This document shows positions 24,809-38,087 of a stretch of 64,000 nucleotides of DNA, piece after piece (within the stretch, counting starts at the first letter, position 1; each line of letters starts with the position of its first letter). Location of the stretch: positions 434,001-498,000 of the forward strand of contig JAKLMB010000004.1 of NCBI GenBank assembly GCA_022813625.1, read 5' to 3'. The translations under genes were made by a program, and so were the position numbers. This DNA is from Aaosphaeria pasadenensis. Its lineage: Eukaryota; Ascomycota; Dothideomycetes; Pleosporales. A model generated the notes under the pieces. That model had not been told where the DNA came from. It made no database searches and was given only the letters and a program-made list of their open reading frames with translations.

Positions 24809-27139
24809 AAAGACACAAAACGATACCAATCACCGAGGAATGCGGTACGTCTCTACCCCTGCTTAGGGAGCTGACTGGTGGGCTCGCGGATGACTGAAAA
24901 AGGATGTGATGGCTTCAAGGTGTCTCATTCCGGTATCAGAGCTAGACTTGGTCATAGGATGGAAATAGTGATTCAGGCGGAATGCAATAATGGCCAACCT
25001 GACATGCTGGATTGGCCGAGGCGCAGTACCAATCGTATTGCAACGGCATCAGCATAGCAGCTCGGTCCCAGGAGCTCACACGGCGGAGCGGATCAATCAT
25101 TCGCCAGGTAGGTGTCTGGATGACCCAGTGGCTCCCGAGAGCTAGTCAGTCAGAGGCAAAGCCCTGATGCATATGAGGCGCACAATCTCAGCGGAAGCGT
25201 CGTTGGACGCGTCGGTGGTGGTTACTGGAACGAACTCAGCATTGTTTTTCACATATTGTTATTTCGGAAGTCAGGATCAGGGAATACGACGATCTTTTTC
25301 TCTAGCCCTTTTTGTTGATATTGGTTTTCCTCGTTGGTCTACTGATTGGAGCACTGGAGTTTTCGGAGAAAAGCTACAGGGGGTTTTGTCGGCACGGCGA
25401 CTCAAAGCACTGGCTGTCATCCGGGCGCTAACTATGGTCGCTATCGAGCGTGAGTGGCTCGTCAGTCAGAGCTAATGTACTGCTGGCTTGATTCATGGGG
25501 GATCGATAAACAGCAGCCTTTCCTCAAGCGTTTCAGCCTTTGCAAGTCGATGGGCGCAGTGCAGTTGCTCAAGTCGGGTGCCTCCTTTATGCGACGATGC
25601 AGGTCGATGATGATAATACTGGTGATTGACGCCCGCGTACCTCGCGTACCTGGAATTGCGAACATCATAAGTCCAGGGCCCTCAAGGTTGCTCGATGCCC
25701 TCTGCTGGGCGCCACCAGAGCACGGCAACGGCCGCGACGGCGCACCACGGAACCAGCACAACACACACGAGGCTGGCGACAATCCAAGTGGCTGCTGGGT
25801 GCTTGCAATTTTGGCGGCATCCGCTTTTGGTATCCGCCAGATTAGCCGGCCGCGAGAGGTGCAATGATGGCCCACGATGGGACGATCCTGTTGAGCGAGC
25901 TCGGCATCCTAAGTGTGGTGCTGAGCGCTGGAGCGCTGGTCGCTGGTCGCCTCGAGTTCCCATTTGCCGCGGACACTTGAAGAAATAACTGTACTGGCGG
26001 CTCGCGACTGGCGTACAGCGTATGGCCAGCGAGCATTAAGAGGCGTGTGGACATGTCTGTGCATGGAAGAAAGTAACTACACCACACCTACCACAACCAC
26101 ACTACCTAGGCAAAGCAAAGGCAGACGACAAGCCCCTACAGCGGCCACCTTTCTGGCCCGCGTGCTGGGCATCCGTCGCCGCTCTAGGGGCTGCATCCCC
26201 CGACCAGACCCGCGCACGCTAAGCCCAACGTTACTGCTTCCAAAAGGTCCGCGCTTCGAGGTTGTCGCTTGGCTTCTCGCGCCGCCGGGGGTTAGATAGC
26301 TTAGAGCGTAGAAGTTGGGGGTGATGGGGCTTACTGGGATGTTTGAACAAGCACAGGCCCCTGAATGTGTGTGTGTGTGAGAAAGAGAGGGGAGAAAAGA
26401 GACAAGACTCCAGAGCAGGTGTGTGTGCCTGGTGCCAGTAGTGATGTCGCTTTGAGCACGTCCGCACGACCGTACGCCCACCAGCAAGAGTAGAAAGACA
26501 TGGGGCCAGACAGACCAGAGGAGGTAAAAGCGCAGGCCAGAGCTCTCCGGACTGACCATACCTGGCATACCATCCCATCCCATCCCATCATCCTTGAGCT
26601 CCAAAAACCCACAGGGCTCTCCCGCCGACCTCCCGCTGCTGCTGCAACCGGCCGCTGCCCGCACCGCAACCCACAAGGCACAAGCCCTGCTCTGTACCAG
26701 ACTTCCCAGAATCTCTCAAGTAGCTTGCAGGACGCTGCATCAGCCATCCTCACCCTGCAGACCACCCCCCATCCAGCTTCAGTTCCCAATTCTACTCTGC
26801 GCCGCGCCGCATTATTGCGTTTCGTTTCGTCTCATTTGTCCCTACTGTCCCACTGCGTCGCATTTTTGTCAGCTGAATTCCCCGTCCTGTCGCCATCAAG
26901 TCACTGTGTTCCGTCGCTGTTATCGCTTCGCTTCTGGCACCGTCGACCATTTCTCATGCATGCATGCGCCCAAACAACACTGAGGTCATTCACTCCCACC
27001 AGGAACAGGAATTCTATCGCGTACACGCAAATGCGCTCTTTGCGATCTGCTCATTGACCATCTAATACGGACTCGCCCATATCTACAATTGCACGAAACT
27101 CGCCTTGGTATTTGAATCGTTGTCTCTCTCTCGATCGAT
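24809..27139. other. 2.3 kb intergenic region before the CENP-B-type gene
   Basis: Several overlapping frames at 25450-26680 are GC-rich but show no family. A GT dinucleotide run lies at about 26366-26380. The last 600 bases are pyrimidine-rich, rich in TCTC and CCAT, and probably the promoter and 5' UTR of the gene at 27140. Confidence 0.5.
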
Positions 27140-28957
27140 ATGAGCCAGCTTCAAATGGATCACGATCCCCACAATCACCACCATCACTCAGAACAGTCTT
27201 ATGATGATCATAACGCTGGATGGCATGACACTTCTGTGTATGGTCATTCGCAACATCAGTCGTCTGTCCAAGATTTCAATGCGTTACCATACAACAACAC
27301 AAGCTATACCCCGCTCCCAATGGAGCCCATATATACAACTGGAATGCACCCACCAAGGACCACTCATCCGCAGCTTCAGCCTTTGATTATGCCACAATGG
27401 CCAAGTATGTTGACAAGCCAGTCAACCTATGTGCCACCTATCTTTCCTTCAGCAGCGCCAGTTCCAATCACTCCCGCATCAGCTACTCCGGTGTCAGCTA
27501 CCTCCACTCGATCGCATTCTTCAACTCCTCGAAAGACTCTTACAGATGCGGACCGAAGGCGGATGTGTCTTTACCATGAAGAGCATCCTACAGTCAAGCA
27601 GACAGAGATCGGCGGTAAGTGTGGCACAGCCATTTTGGTCTCCAGAGCACACAGCTGATTAGTACTTGCAGCAATGTTCGGTGTTGAGAGAAGGTATACC
27701 TCACCCATGCAATCCGCCATTCTTTATTTTGTCTTCATCTTGGCTGACTGATAGTGTAGTACCGTTTCCAAGGTCTTGCGTCAAAAGGAGAAGTATCTTT
27801 ACCAAGACGATGGAAGCCGATCGCCGATCAGGAAGTCGAAAGGCAAATTTCCAGATATTGAGAGGGCACTCGCCAACTGGGCACGGAATCATCAGAAACA
27901 GGGTTTACCTTTGAACGATTCGATCATTCGGGAAAAAGCACGCTTCTTTGCGACAACTGTAGGAAATTCAGAGAGTCACCTCAAAGCCAACAGCACCAGC
28001 TGGCTTGAAAAATTCAAACAGAAGAACAACCTCATGGGTGCGAAATCGAGGAAGGGCTCCATAGCGGAAGAATCCGAAGGTGCCTCAAATCCACCGTCAA
28101 ATGCACAAACACCCGTGGGCGTATCCCCTACCTCGCCAAATGGAATATCGCCTTCGCCCCTGACTATTTCTGCAAAGAAGAGCGAGGAGAATTTAAAGAC
28201 AGAGAGCCCTGATAGTTATGATTTTTCGAATCATCGTCGACCTTTTCACTCGCAAAGCAATACGTCCCTATCCAGCGTCTTCACCGACACAGCACCCTCG
28301 TCCTTCTCAGCAGGGCCAACCAGTCCAACCTCACTGTCATCACCGTTCTTCACACCGGATTCAGCTTGCGGGCCAAACCCTTTCATGGGAAACCAGCAAG
28401 CTAGAGGGCAACCTGGGAGCAGCAACTTCCAGCGACCACGAAGCCAGACCTTCCCGATGCTTGTCGGTGTAGAACAATACATGTCACCCCCAGCCTCCTC
28501 TGAAGCACTCACGCCGAAATACATCAACAGCACTGCGTTGGATTCGCCCATGACCGAGATTCGATCATCAATTGGCGGTGCTGACGAGTCGATGCAAGCC
28601 TCTCCGACCCAAGCGACGAGTACAATGCAACCTCCGCCAGTACCATCCGTCCCACCTGTCAATATCCCAATGCAGCAGCCAAGCGTCACCCAGGCGCCTT
28701 CTATGAGCCTAGAGGATCCTTCTCCGGTAACACCATCCCAAGAGGAGGCTGCCCGAGCATTGGAACTGGTTATGAGCTTCTTCCAAACACAACCGAGCGG
28801 CTTCGTGGAACCACAAGAATACGTCATGATTGGCAAACTGATGGAGAAGCTAAAAATCAAACGTCACGCAGACAACTTGTCCTCCGAGATTCGTCGCATT
28901 CCGGAACCCGATTTCAGTGCCGCCAGCAAGCTGGAAAGCATTGATGGATTGCACTAA
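27140..28957 (+). CDS. CENP-B/Tc5-type HTH DNA-binding protein
   Basis: Three exons (27140-27614, 27672-27693, 27760-28957) give 564 residues. The middle exon is 22 nt and supplies MFGVER in the first helix-turn-helix, TEIGAMFGVERSTVSKVLRQK (about residues 154-175). A second CENP-B-type HTH follows at about 190-260 (ALANWARNHQKQGLPLNDSIIREKARFF to SWLEKFKQKNNL). The N-terminal 120 residues are rich in His, Gln and Tyr. The part from about 270 to 500 is Ser/Pro/Thr-rich and looks disordered. A short helical block near the end (ARALELVMSFFQTQP to YVMIGKLMEKLKI) may be a protein-binding segment. No DDE transposase domain is present, so this is a DNA-binding regulator with a transposase-type DNA-binding region, not an active transposase. 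The target is unknown. Confidence 0.88.
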
Positions 28958-31900
28958 CGTCCTGACTTATAGGATTGATGAGTGGGCTAAGTCGTATGCG
29001 CATTCAACTCGGCTGCCACAGCACCAGAATTAGTGCATGGTGCTGCCGCCACTTAACAACACATCGATTGCAGCCATCTGCTTTTGTACGGAGTCATCTG
29101 GAATTGTAGGATTTTTCCTCCACAGGCAATGGAGGAAGTGGGGGCTTGGGACACACGCATCAAGCATAGTGTATGCTTTTCATATTGGAACCACGGCGAT
29201 CTTGGGAGCCAACTTGGATCTTTTCATGGCATCAGAACTCGAGCGCTTTCCGCATTGCATCATTAGCATGACCATCATACTTCTTTTCTGGGTTTCAATC
29301 CGACTGCTGATGTTTTCTAGGCTTTACATCTGTTTTACTACATTCTGCGCTTTCTTTCTTTATTTTGTCACGGCCTTCTATACCCTTCAAACACGCCATT
29401 GATATTTCCCAACCCTCAGCACAAACCGAAAAAAAGACTGTAACCGCTCGCGCGGGTAATTATTCACTGTACTCTCATCTTCCTTATTCTCTATATTTCA
29501 ACAGCCTGCATCTTTTGATCACGTTCCACTTGGCTGTCTTCTCATACGTTGCGTGTTGGAGCCTCCTTTGTCACCCCCCGTGCTCCTACGTTCGCTCAGA
29601 TCCCGCTTTAGTTCAGCCTGATATAGTACACCCCAGCCTCGCTTCACAGGTAGTTCGAAGCGATGTAGTTGACGCACAAATCCAAATCTTTGCACATTCT
29701 ACGACGAACCTCTGTTTACTCCTCGGCAGTCTTGTGTGGTGTTTCATGCTAGTTTTGGTGGCATGTGGTTGCACAATTGTCGGAGTAGTTTCGCATTTCA
29801 CAAATGTTTTGCTGGCGCAGAACGGACTGAATCCTTATCACGCTGAATGCAATAGTGAGCAAGGTAAGCCTACGACGGGACGCTGGGTAAAAGGGAGATC
29901 ATCAACTTGGGTCACTTATCAAGGTCTCGCTTTGCACATAGTACTCTTCCACCCGTACCCGCGCATTTTGTACAGAGCACAGCATTCATCGCTTATGCAC
30001 GCATGAAGCACTTGCCTCTAAAGCATAATGCATACAGACATGGTAATCTAGAGTCGCAGTCAAGGCCGTAAAGTCTATCCAGACGTCGAATATCAACATC
30101 TTTTTCAAGAAGACTTCATCCTCAGGCTTTGGTTCTGTATCTTCAACGGTGTTCTTCACCGCCACAGTGCACGTACGAAATTCCGACCTTTCGCCCGGAA
30201 CGGGGTAAAAGTCGATACGTTAATCTCGGAGAGATTCCTCAGCAAATGGGTTTCCTATCCAAGGTTGCTTGCTTGCGTGATGATGAGGGGCGTCCACGGG
30301 CCCCCCTGACACCCGAGCCCAATGAACATTTCCCACTCTCCAGCTCCTACACCGAGCGTCTTCCCTATACCTTGTGTGATAGGTCTGAGTGCTCGTACCG
30401 TACATCCCCCTCACGTTCGCCTTGCAGTTATCTCACGACTTATGCTGCTCGTATCATGATCTCGTCCGTTCTCATTCTCACAACCCATCCACTATACTTC
30501 CCTCTCGCCTCATCCCTCCCGACATCCCCGACTCCTTCCAATCTACATACGCCCCACACACTACGGGACCAACCGCGAGAGGGACCGCGAGTAAATACGC
30601 TCATACGCACAATATGTCAAATGCGTAAGCTACTGGCTTGATAGACAGATTTCATGTCCTGATTGGGAGTATTGCTTTCAAGGATTGTCGGGGAATTTGA
30701 GAGAAGTTATTTTCATGTTACGGGGAAAGGAAAGGGAGGGGGTGTTTTGTAATCCTGGAGGGCATGTAGGGATTATGAGAGGCTGAATGTTTTATGATTT
30801 TCATTGATTTGCGTTGCTTTTTCCTGGAGCTTCCTCAGCTTTTAGCGATCCTTAACCGCGCTTGTACTGTACAAGGACAAATACAGAGGATGATGGACAA
30901 TAGAGGGCAATCCTGTGCCGAGGAGGTGAGGGGGTTGGGCTTGATGTCCACTTCTTGTGATACCAATCGGAAAGGAACCTTGCTCGTAGTTTTCTTCCCC
31001 AAAACTTGTCATCGTTTCGCCTCATTCCTCTTTTGCTGCAGAATCCTGCTTTCGCCAGCAAAGCAATGTTGCAAGCTCATTATGGTCCGGACTTGAATGC
31101 AAGTCCAGAATTTCGATAACTGACTATTTGGAATTCTCATGCAACGCAAAGACAAAGCGAAATTTCGAGTATCCCTAATCTACATATGTCGTCGACAATG
31201 TAGTGCGACGCTTCGTTGTCCTGCCATGACTGGCAAGGCTGATTCCACGTGATCGCAACTTGATGCTGTGAAACGCTACATCGATAACCTTCAAATTCCT
31301 AGGTTGGCGGCTTCCGCGTCGTACGATGATGAATTGACGGGCGCGTACGGTGTGGCTTGGGCTTCGTCGCAAGTGGTACACCCGTACGTTGTCCTAATCG
31401 GTCGCAAGGCTTCCCTTTCGGTGATGAACCCAGGAAGATTTGTCTATAGTAGCAAGCTATAACTACGTCGAAGGGGTAACTGGTGTTTCGGAAGTATGTA
31501 CATCGTCGCAAGCAATACTTGTTGAGCCAAGTAAGGTTCAAAGAGAAGGATGCTATAATTAATTTTTCTCCTCAATGACCAAAAGGACTTCAAGCTGAAT
31601 GACAATTGCGTTGAGATGCTGAAGCGAATGCGCCTTCAGTAGCTTCAGAAATTTGCTTTTTCCATCCATTGGCTCCACAATGCGGCGTCAGACTGTCGTA
31701 CGGACAGGTATGGGGGACGAAAATTGAAGCGAGCTACCCGGCACGGGCTCCCGCTTGGAGCGAGAAGAACGGCCCCAATTCTAGTACCAAGTAGTATGTA
31801 CAACGCCGCAACACCAAGTCCGTTGCTTTCACAGCCATCGTCACCTGCTCAGCAGAAAATACATATTCTCCTATCATTTCATTCGCACTAGGTAATCTCT

Positions 31901-34900
31901 AACTAGTGCTGCAGATGTTGCGCCGTTCGATGGATAAATCCGCTATCCGTTGCCTTGTCCGATTGCCTGCTGCTGGCCGTTGACGCAAGCCTGATAGTTA
32001 TCGTAGCTCCCGCCATGATCGTTGTTCAAATGTCGACCACGGGTCCTTGCATCTGTGCACAGTACAGCACAGGAAGGGAAGGGGACAGACGGGCCGGCCG
32101 GTACGGCGCCTTCTGCAGTCAGCACATGCTTGCTTGCTTGGAACGGTCAGCAACTTTGTTAAAATTCGCTGTTGACATGGACCTCCAGTCCAGGTATTTG
32201 GTGCTGCTCATCCCCCACTCAGAATTACGAGGTGCAGCAATATCGTAGGAAGTTAAGTAGATGGGTCCACGTACCGCCAGTCAGCATCTGGCACTTTAAC
32301 GACGCGGTCTGCGCTTCCATGCCCCTTCCTTCACGAACGTTGTGCGAGTGATCAAAGAATAGGCCCCTATGCAGTCCCGATCCATGACCGCCTATCTGTT
32401 GCGTTGAATCATCTTAGTTCAATCGTACGCCGAGTCATTGGCAATTGGGTAACAAAATACTCATGTGAACCGTTGTTTGGGTTTCATGAATCGCAACCAA
32501 GGGCAGCTCCACAGATTCGATGATAATGATCATCAAACTTTCGCAAAGTCGAAAATCCTCGGAAGTGGCGCATCATACGGCAGACCAGAGCGTCAATCAA
32601 GGGCCCACAAGGTCTCCGACCCACCGACACTTTGCTGTTTGCGGGACTTTGATTTCCGTGTGCCTGAGGTTTTTGAATCATGTCCCTGACTTTTGCACGG
32701 TTTCTAGTCATTTTCTCCAGAGAGGTCAATGCGAGCCTTACAAACGGCTTTCCCTTTGCGCCACAGGGCGGTTCGGTGTTGATTTCTTCTTTCAGCACCT
32801 CTCTCCCTTTCAGCATTCTGACTCGCAAGCTCGCGTGGAGACCGTCGTTTGATGTCCGCCAGCCCCGCTGAGGCCATGCTTCGAAACAAAACGTGGAGGA
32901 GAGGCCGATCTCTTCTGTGATCGACCAGTGTCCTGAGAACACTAAGTCTCTGCACGGATATCTTCCAGCGAAGGTGTCTTGAGCTATTCTAGATACGAGA
33001 ACGAGAGGATGTGGCAGAGCAATACTTCGGCTGCTAACGTATGTTTTCAGGATAGTTGAGGTAAGCTGGCGCATAACACGGCTGATATGGATATTCGCAA
33101 TTGGACCGTATTGAACGTTAGGATCGTTTAGTTGGTTGTCTGAATCAGAAGCACAACGTTTCAAAGGCTACGCCCGAAATGCGTTCATCTCATCTCAAGT
33201 CTGGGCGCGTTCATCCAGGAGCAGTGCAGCACTACACAGTAAGAGGACAACGTCCCGCATAGGGCTTTGGCCTTCAAGGTGTCAATGTGGGGATCAGATA
33301 TGGCACCATGACCACACATGTTTACTCTGTAAAGCAGATCATCGAGATGAAGCCATATCAGAGGACTTGGTGTGCCTGGAAAGCGGGGTACCTATCGAAT
33401 GGTAGTCCTCCTTCACTTGGAGCCTTGCCTCGCTTCTCTGGTAAATTCGACATACCCTGGAACCTGAGTTCTGGACTGCTGCAGAGCCTTTCCTTTGAAC
33501 ACCGAAGGTCACCTCGACTCTTGTATCTGAAACACTTAGGCAAGGTTGCATCTTGCGGCAAGTCAGCGGAGGCAGTGAGAATTCTGCAATGTGAGAAATA
33601 CTCTGTAGGTTTGTGTCGTCGTCCGCGTCGACCTTGTCATGCGATCATGCCGCACAGTGTGCAGCTGTGTACTGGGATGTGGGGCCTCGCCGTGGCCATG
33701 TGCCTGGAGGCCCTGTGCAATGACGATGGACTGATGGCCTTCTGAACAGTACTCGTATGTAGGGAAGGCAGATTGTCATCCAGAATCTCAGCCCTTCATT
33801 CGTTCGGGACGAATGAATCCTACTCTCTTGCAGCTCAGTCCTTTCAGCCATCTGTGACGTTGCCTTCGCCGCCTCGGAGATGGGCACCCTGCAGTCCTTA
33901 TTGGGCGAGGGACCAGAGGGCCTCTGTCATCGTCTGTGCTAAAGATGGTAATACAAGATGCAGCTGGCCACAACTCAATACGAGTGAGCGTCATCTGTTT
34001 ACCAACAAGGTCGAGCTTTCTCGATCATGACATCGTCAGTGCGGCCCTTCCAGAAGTCTGACTGATCCTTCTATGAGAATGCATCGTGCGTCCATGCCTG
34101 AGATTCGAGGACTCTCCACAGCAGAGAGTTTGATGTCCAGGCACGCAGTGTTCACAGACCAGCGCGATCTCCAAGCTCCCCCTCAAAAGCCACCCTACCA
34201 TGCAACAAACCAAGTCAAAGCTTCCCCAATACTCACATGAACACCCAGACCCACCTTGGTGCGAGGTACACCGCAATTCCTCCATGATCCGCAATAAAGC
34301 TATGCAGCTCCGCGGCGCATACCTACCAAAAACTTGGAAATACAGCAGGAATCATTGACATCACGCCCTGATTGTGGACTGGCTCGGGTTGCGGTATACA
34401 CCTTCCCTAGTTATCCATTCTCCCGATTTGGTAAACGGGAACACTTGAGGGCACGATGCAGTCCTCACAAATTGATAGCACCAACGTGCATGAAGGACGA
34501 GACGAGCAGTGCCGTTTTCAATTGGCTGATTTTGCCTCATGGGATAAGGCTGGACCTAAGGGAGAACGCAGGCATTCATTCGTGCTGCTATATCAACAAA
34601 ATGCACAGAGTACACGGCTAGTCCACATGTGGATTCAAGGCCGTGCATTCATTTGAGATCGCATATTTTTAACATCTGCCTCTTCAAGGGTTGCAATCGA
34701 AACAGAAAGAGGTGGGCAATACGCTAGCTCGTCATTCCGTGGGGATTGAACGATCCTCAAGGAACCCCACAGGCCTCTTTCTTTGTTGTTGATGCAGTGA
34801 CTAGTTCTCGTCTGTATGCGAGGCTGGCAGAGTCCATACGAGCGGTGAGAAGCTTTGGGCACCCTAATGTATGAAGCCCTGGCCAAGCTGCAGTTCAGCG

Positions 34901-35074
34901 ACCAATTCTCACCAGGTGCTCGTACCTTTACGACTTTGTGACTGAATGTAGGTAATGCCAGCGATACACACGAGCATACTGATTTTTGTTCCTGAATTTT
35001 TTTCAATTGGGTTATGTCAATAACTGCCGCTGCACAAGGACGGCATTCCGCGATCACTGTAAACATGCCAGGGA
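28958..35074. other. 6.1 kb block without a recognisable gene
   Basis: Many open frames of 60-226 residues occur on both strands, but none shows a known domain, and the longer ones overlap each other or start without ATG. At 30420-30625 a pyrimidine-rich stretch ends in an ATG followed 11 bases later by GTAAGC, like a fungal leader with a tiny first exon. I could not find a matching downstream exon. No terminal inverted repeats, reverse transcriptase or transposase motifs were seen. Confidence 0.45.
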
Positions 35075-38000
35075 TTAGCCCAGTCTCTCTTCTATCAATT
35101 CATGTATCCCCCTCTCACCCAGCTCCGGAACTAGTCTCAAAATAATCAGCTCCACTATTGAGAATATGAAATGTTTGTTCAGGTAAGGGTCATCTAGACA
35201 ATCCAATATCTCCTCGACTTGCTGCAGCTGCACCATCGAGTCTGTACAATTGAATAATGCAGCTGCCACCTTCCCAGGAAGTAAGTCCAATAGAGTAGCT
35301 GCGCAGCGACGCTTGATGTTTTTCGCTTCTTCAGCAGTAGGCACCTGGCGTGGGGGAGCGAGCGCATTGTTCGGGAATAGAGTTGCTCGAATTGTGCGAA
35401 GCAGGATGGGAAGTAAGGCGGGGTTAAAGACATGCATACGCATGGTGTGAGAAAGGAACCTAGAGAAATGGGCAGATGGTTAGTTGTTGAAAATTCAGCA
35501 AAATGTGTGCTCCTCATTGGACGACGGCCATGCTAATTGCGTGTAGAGAGTCCGACATATGGGCAGTCCCACGACATGCAGTCAGACGAGAAATAAAGTT
35601 TTGCGGGGATGTTCAATTCCCGTGTTGGGCGGACGGCCTGGCAGCGCAGACTATGTTGCTAATTAAGCGACAGGAATGCAACGGTATTCTTGCGACAGCA
35701 GGACCAGAAATGGTAGAAAGCGAGGCAACCCCTAGAGTCTCTGAGGTGAATAATACGAGCGCTGTGTTTTCATCGAGGTTTGCGACTTATAGCGGCGAGT
35801 GTTCGCGACCAGGACGGCACGCTAGAACGAAGTGCCGCATGACATACGGGTTACTAGGTTCATGATAAACCAATATCGCGAGTGCTCCGAGGCTATGGTC
35901 GAATAGCAAAGAGGGCCATGCCATCAGCGACGGGCATTCGCCGCATGGCGAGAGGTGTCCTTTCGGGCAGCCACAGTGCGATATCGCAGATTCCAACCGA
36001 ATCATCAGTTGAGAATGAGGCGCATCTCTAGGCGGTCTGAATTGTAGAGCCGGGGTTTGCGGACAACGAGCTTATTACGCCCACAGGCGCAGCCAGTCCC
36101 GAATAAGAAGACTACAGGAGACAGATCAACCGGGCGCGTAAGCGGAACATCTGCAGAAGCCGGGGGCCACGATAAGACCCCACCAGGGCAAAGCTTTTAA
36201 GTCGCACATCGGAGTCCAGTCCTCCAGACAAATAGTCTACGCAGCTGCACTTGATCGAGCGTTGCGGGCATGGTTTGGTCTGTTGGTCGTTCGATTTGCC
36301 TTGGGGTTCGTTGGTTGAGATGTCATGGACAAAAGTGAAACCGATTGGGGTCCAGAGGCCAAGTATGGGGGCTAGGCATGAAACGCCTCGATTTGCCGCC
36401 CGGGAGCGGATGCCGGGGCTTGCAGGCGACGATGCACGCCGGCACGGGGTGACAGCGTGTGAGTGCCTGCGGGCCGTCGCATTCGTTGGAGGCGAAGTCA
36501 AGTGATCGAATTCGTCTGCGGGGCCTCCTGCGGTATCACCAGGGGCTGATTAAGGATGTGTCGTACAAGACTGGGTCTCGCTGGGGTCGTCGTCCAACCA
36601 GAAAAAAGGAAGAAATAATTGCTGCCACTCACCTGTCCAATACACCATCAGTGTCACCCACCCTCCCTGGGCCGAATAACGCCCCCCAATGCATTGCTGA
36701 TATGAGGCCCGATAGCCAAGGCATGCGTAAGTCCAGCTCAATGAGTTTCGAGGCACAAGCCCATAACCTCATCCTCACTATGGGCCGTTGCGAAGGGAGC
36801 GGGCCCAGCCGTTTTGGTTGAGTAGCTGATGGCTGTTGTGGTTGGCGATCTCCCTCATCTGGTGACTGAACGCTAGCTCCAGTGGTAGACCTGCCAGGAA
36901 GAGAAGATGATGTCGCAATCCCTACTATCATAGCGCGCATCACCGTGTACGCCAAAAACGCATACTGCACCACTGCCCAAAACAATCCAGAAACGGTGAG
37001 TCGAGGATTTGTGGCCTGGCGGTCACTGGTCGAAAGTGCCGTTGACACGCCATGGCCCTCACCTTCTGCAGGTGTGGAGAGCAATCCAAAGCGCTCGAGA
37101 CGGCTCAGTGACTGGTCTGGCGTCAAGTCATCCGATTGAAGGTCATCTGCTGTAGTACTATGTTGCAAAACTTCCGCGATCCTAGTGATACCCTCCCAGA
37201 GCAACCAACCTTCGCAGGCTTTACCGCTGATTCCGTTGCCGATAATCATCTCCGCAAAGATCTCTGCTACGAGGGATCGTAAGCATCCATTTGCCAGATC
37301 CTCGGTCGGGAGTAATACGGCTAGCACGCCTTGAACAAGTAGCTGGCGCCAAGCGGACTCGTTTTCCCTTTGTTCAACGCTGCTAGCTGGGACTGCATCC
37401 GTCGGGACAGGTGATAATGCAGGATGCGGATTCAGTGTATGATAGACTGTCCGCGGGTCTGGGATCAAGATCCCATGATGGCTTGCCTGAGACCTTGCTA
37501 GACGGAATGCTTTTGTGTATGTCAATACATGTCGTTGTGTAGAAATGCCAATCTCGAGTATACCTACCGGTCAGATGGTCCTCCAGCAAGCCAGGTATTT
37601 CATCCAGCACAAGAGCTTCCAGATCAATCTTTCTCAGTCTTTGTTCCAAGGCGCGTGTGCAGTGTGCGATTGTTTGGATCACCTCATTGATGAATATATG
37701 GTCAGGTGTGATTTTGGAATACCATGTCTGAACGAACTCTTTGATTATAACAGATATTATAGCATAGAGCTGTAAGTCAACTGCGTTAGAGCTAGTCAAC
37801 GGTGGAAGTACGTCTTCAATGGGTCGAGGCGTATTACGCCCTTTCTCTCCGTTTCCTAGAAGGACATCGTGGGAGCATAGGGTCCGGCGGATGAAGGCTG
37901 AAGTTGCTTTATCGGAATTGGTATCGTGAGTTGGCTTCTGCGCTTCGGAATGGCGCATCGCACCAGAGGGACGTATCTGATCGGACGCGGCTCCGCTGGC

Positions 38001-38087
38001 ATCCCCAGTAGTGAATGTTGTTGATGCTTGATTCGAACTTGGATGTGCATGTGGAGTCTCAGGCTCCCGTGACATACTCTGTGTCAT
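35075..38087 (-). CDS. PXA-domain protein (sorting-nexin-related)
   Basis: Three exons on the minus strand (38087-37568, 37509-36633, 35459-35075) give 593 residues. The N-terminal 80 residues are Ser/Thr-rich. The PXA domain follows: LPPLTSSNAVDLQLYAIISVIIKEFVQTWYSKITPD, HCTRALEQRLRKIDLEALVLDEIP, and after the first intron NPHPALSPVP, QLLVQGVLAVLLPTEDLAN and GNGISGKACEGW. PXA domains occur with PX domains in sorting nexins and are linked to endosomal membranes; here no PX domain is visible. A hydrophobic stretch (LFWAVVQYAFLAYTVM) could be a membrane segment. The last exon (FLSHTMRMHVFNPALLPILLRTIRATLFPNN) continues the family sequence. The second intron is 1173 nt, far longer than any other intron in this window. 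The start could also be Met5. Confidence 0.85.
35460..36632 (-). other. 1173-nt intron of the PXA-domain gene
   Basis: The donor is GTGAGT after GGACAG, and the acceptor is TCTCTAG before GTTCC. Splicing in phase 2 joins GVLDR to FLSHTM, which fits the family. The inside has no recognisable gene, no clear terminal repeats and ordinary base composition. Confidence 0.75.

Noticed and set aside
29365..30006. 213-codon open frame with hydrophobic segments
   Set aside because: It has a TTG start, no family resemblance, and lies in T-rich sequence where hydrophobic codons arise by chance.
32484..33164. 226-codon minus-strand frame in the gene-poor block
   Set aside because: No domain, no intron support, and plus-strand frames of similar quality overlap it. 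Kept only as part of the unexplained block.
28958..36632. transposable element in the gene-poor block or the long PXA intron
   Set aside because: I looked for transposase or reverse transcriptase motifs, terminal repeats and target duplications and saw none. A genome-wide repeat search would be decisive.
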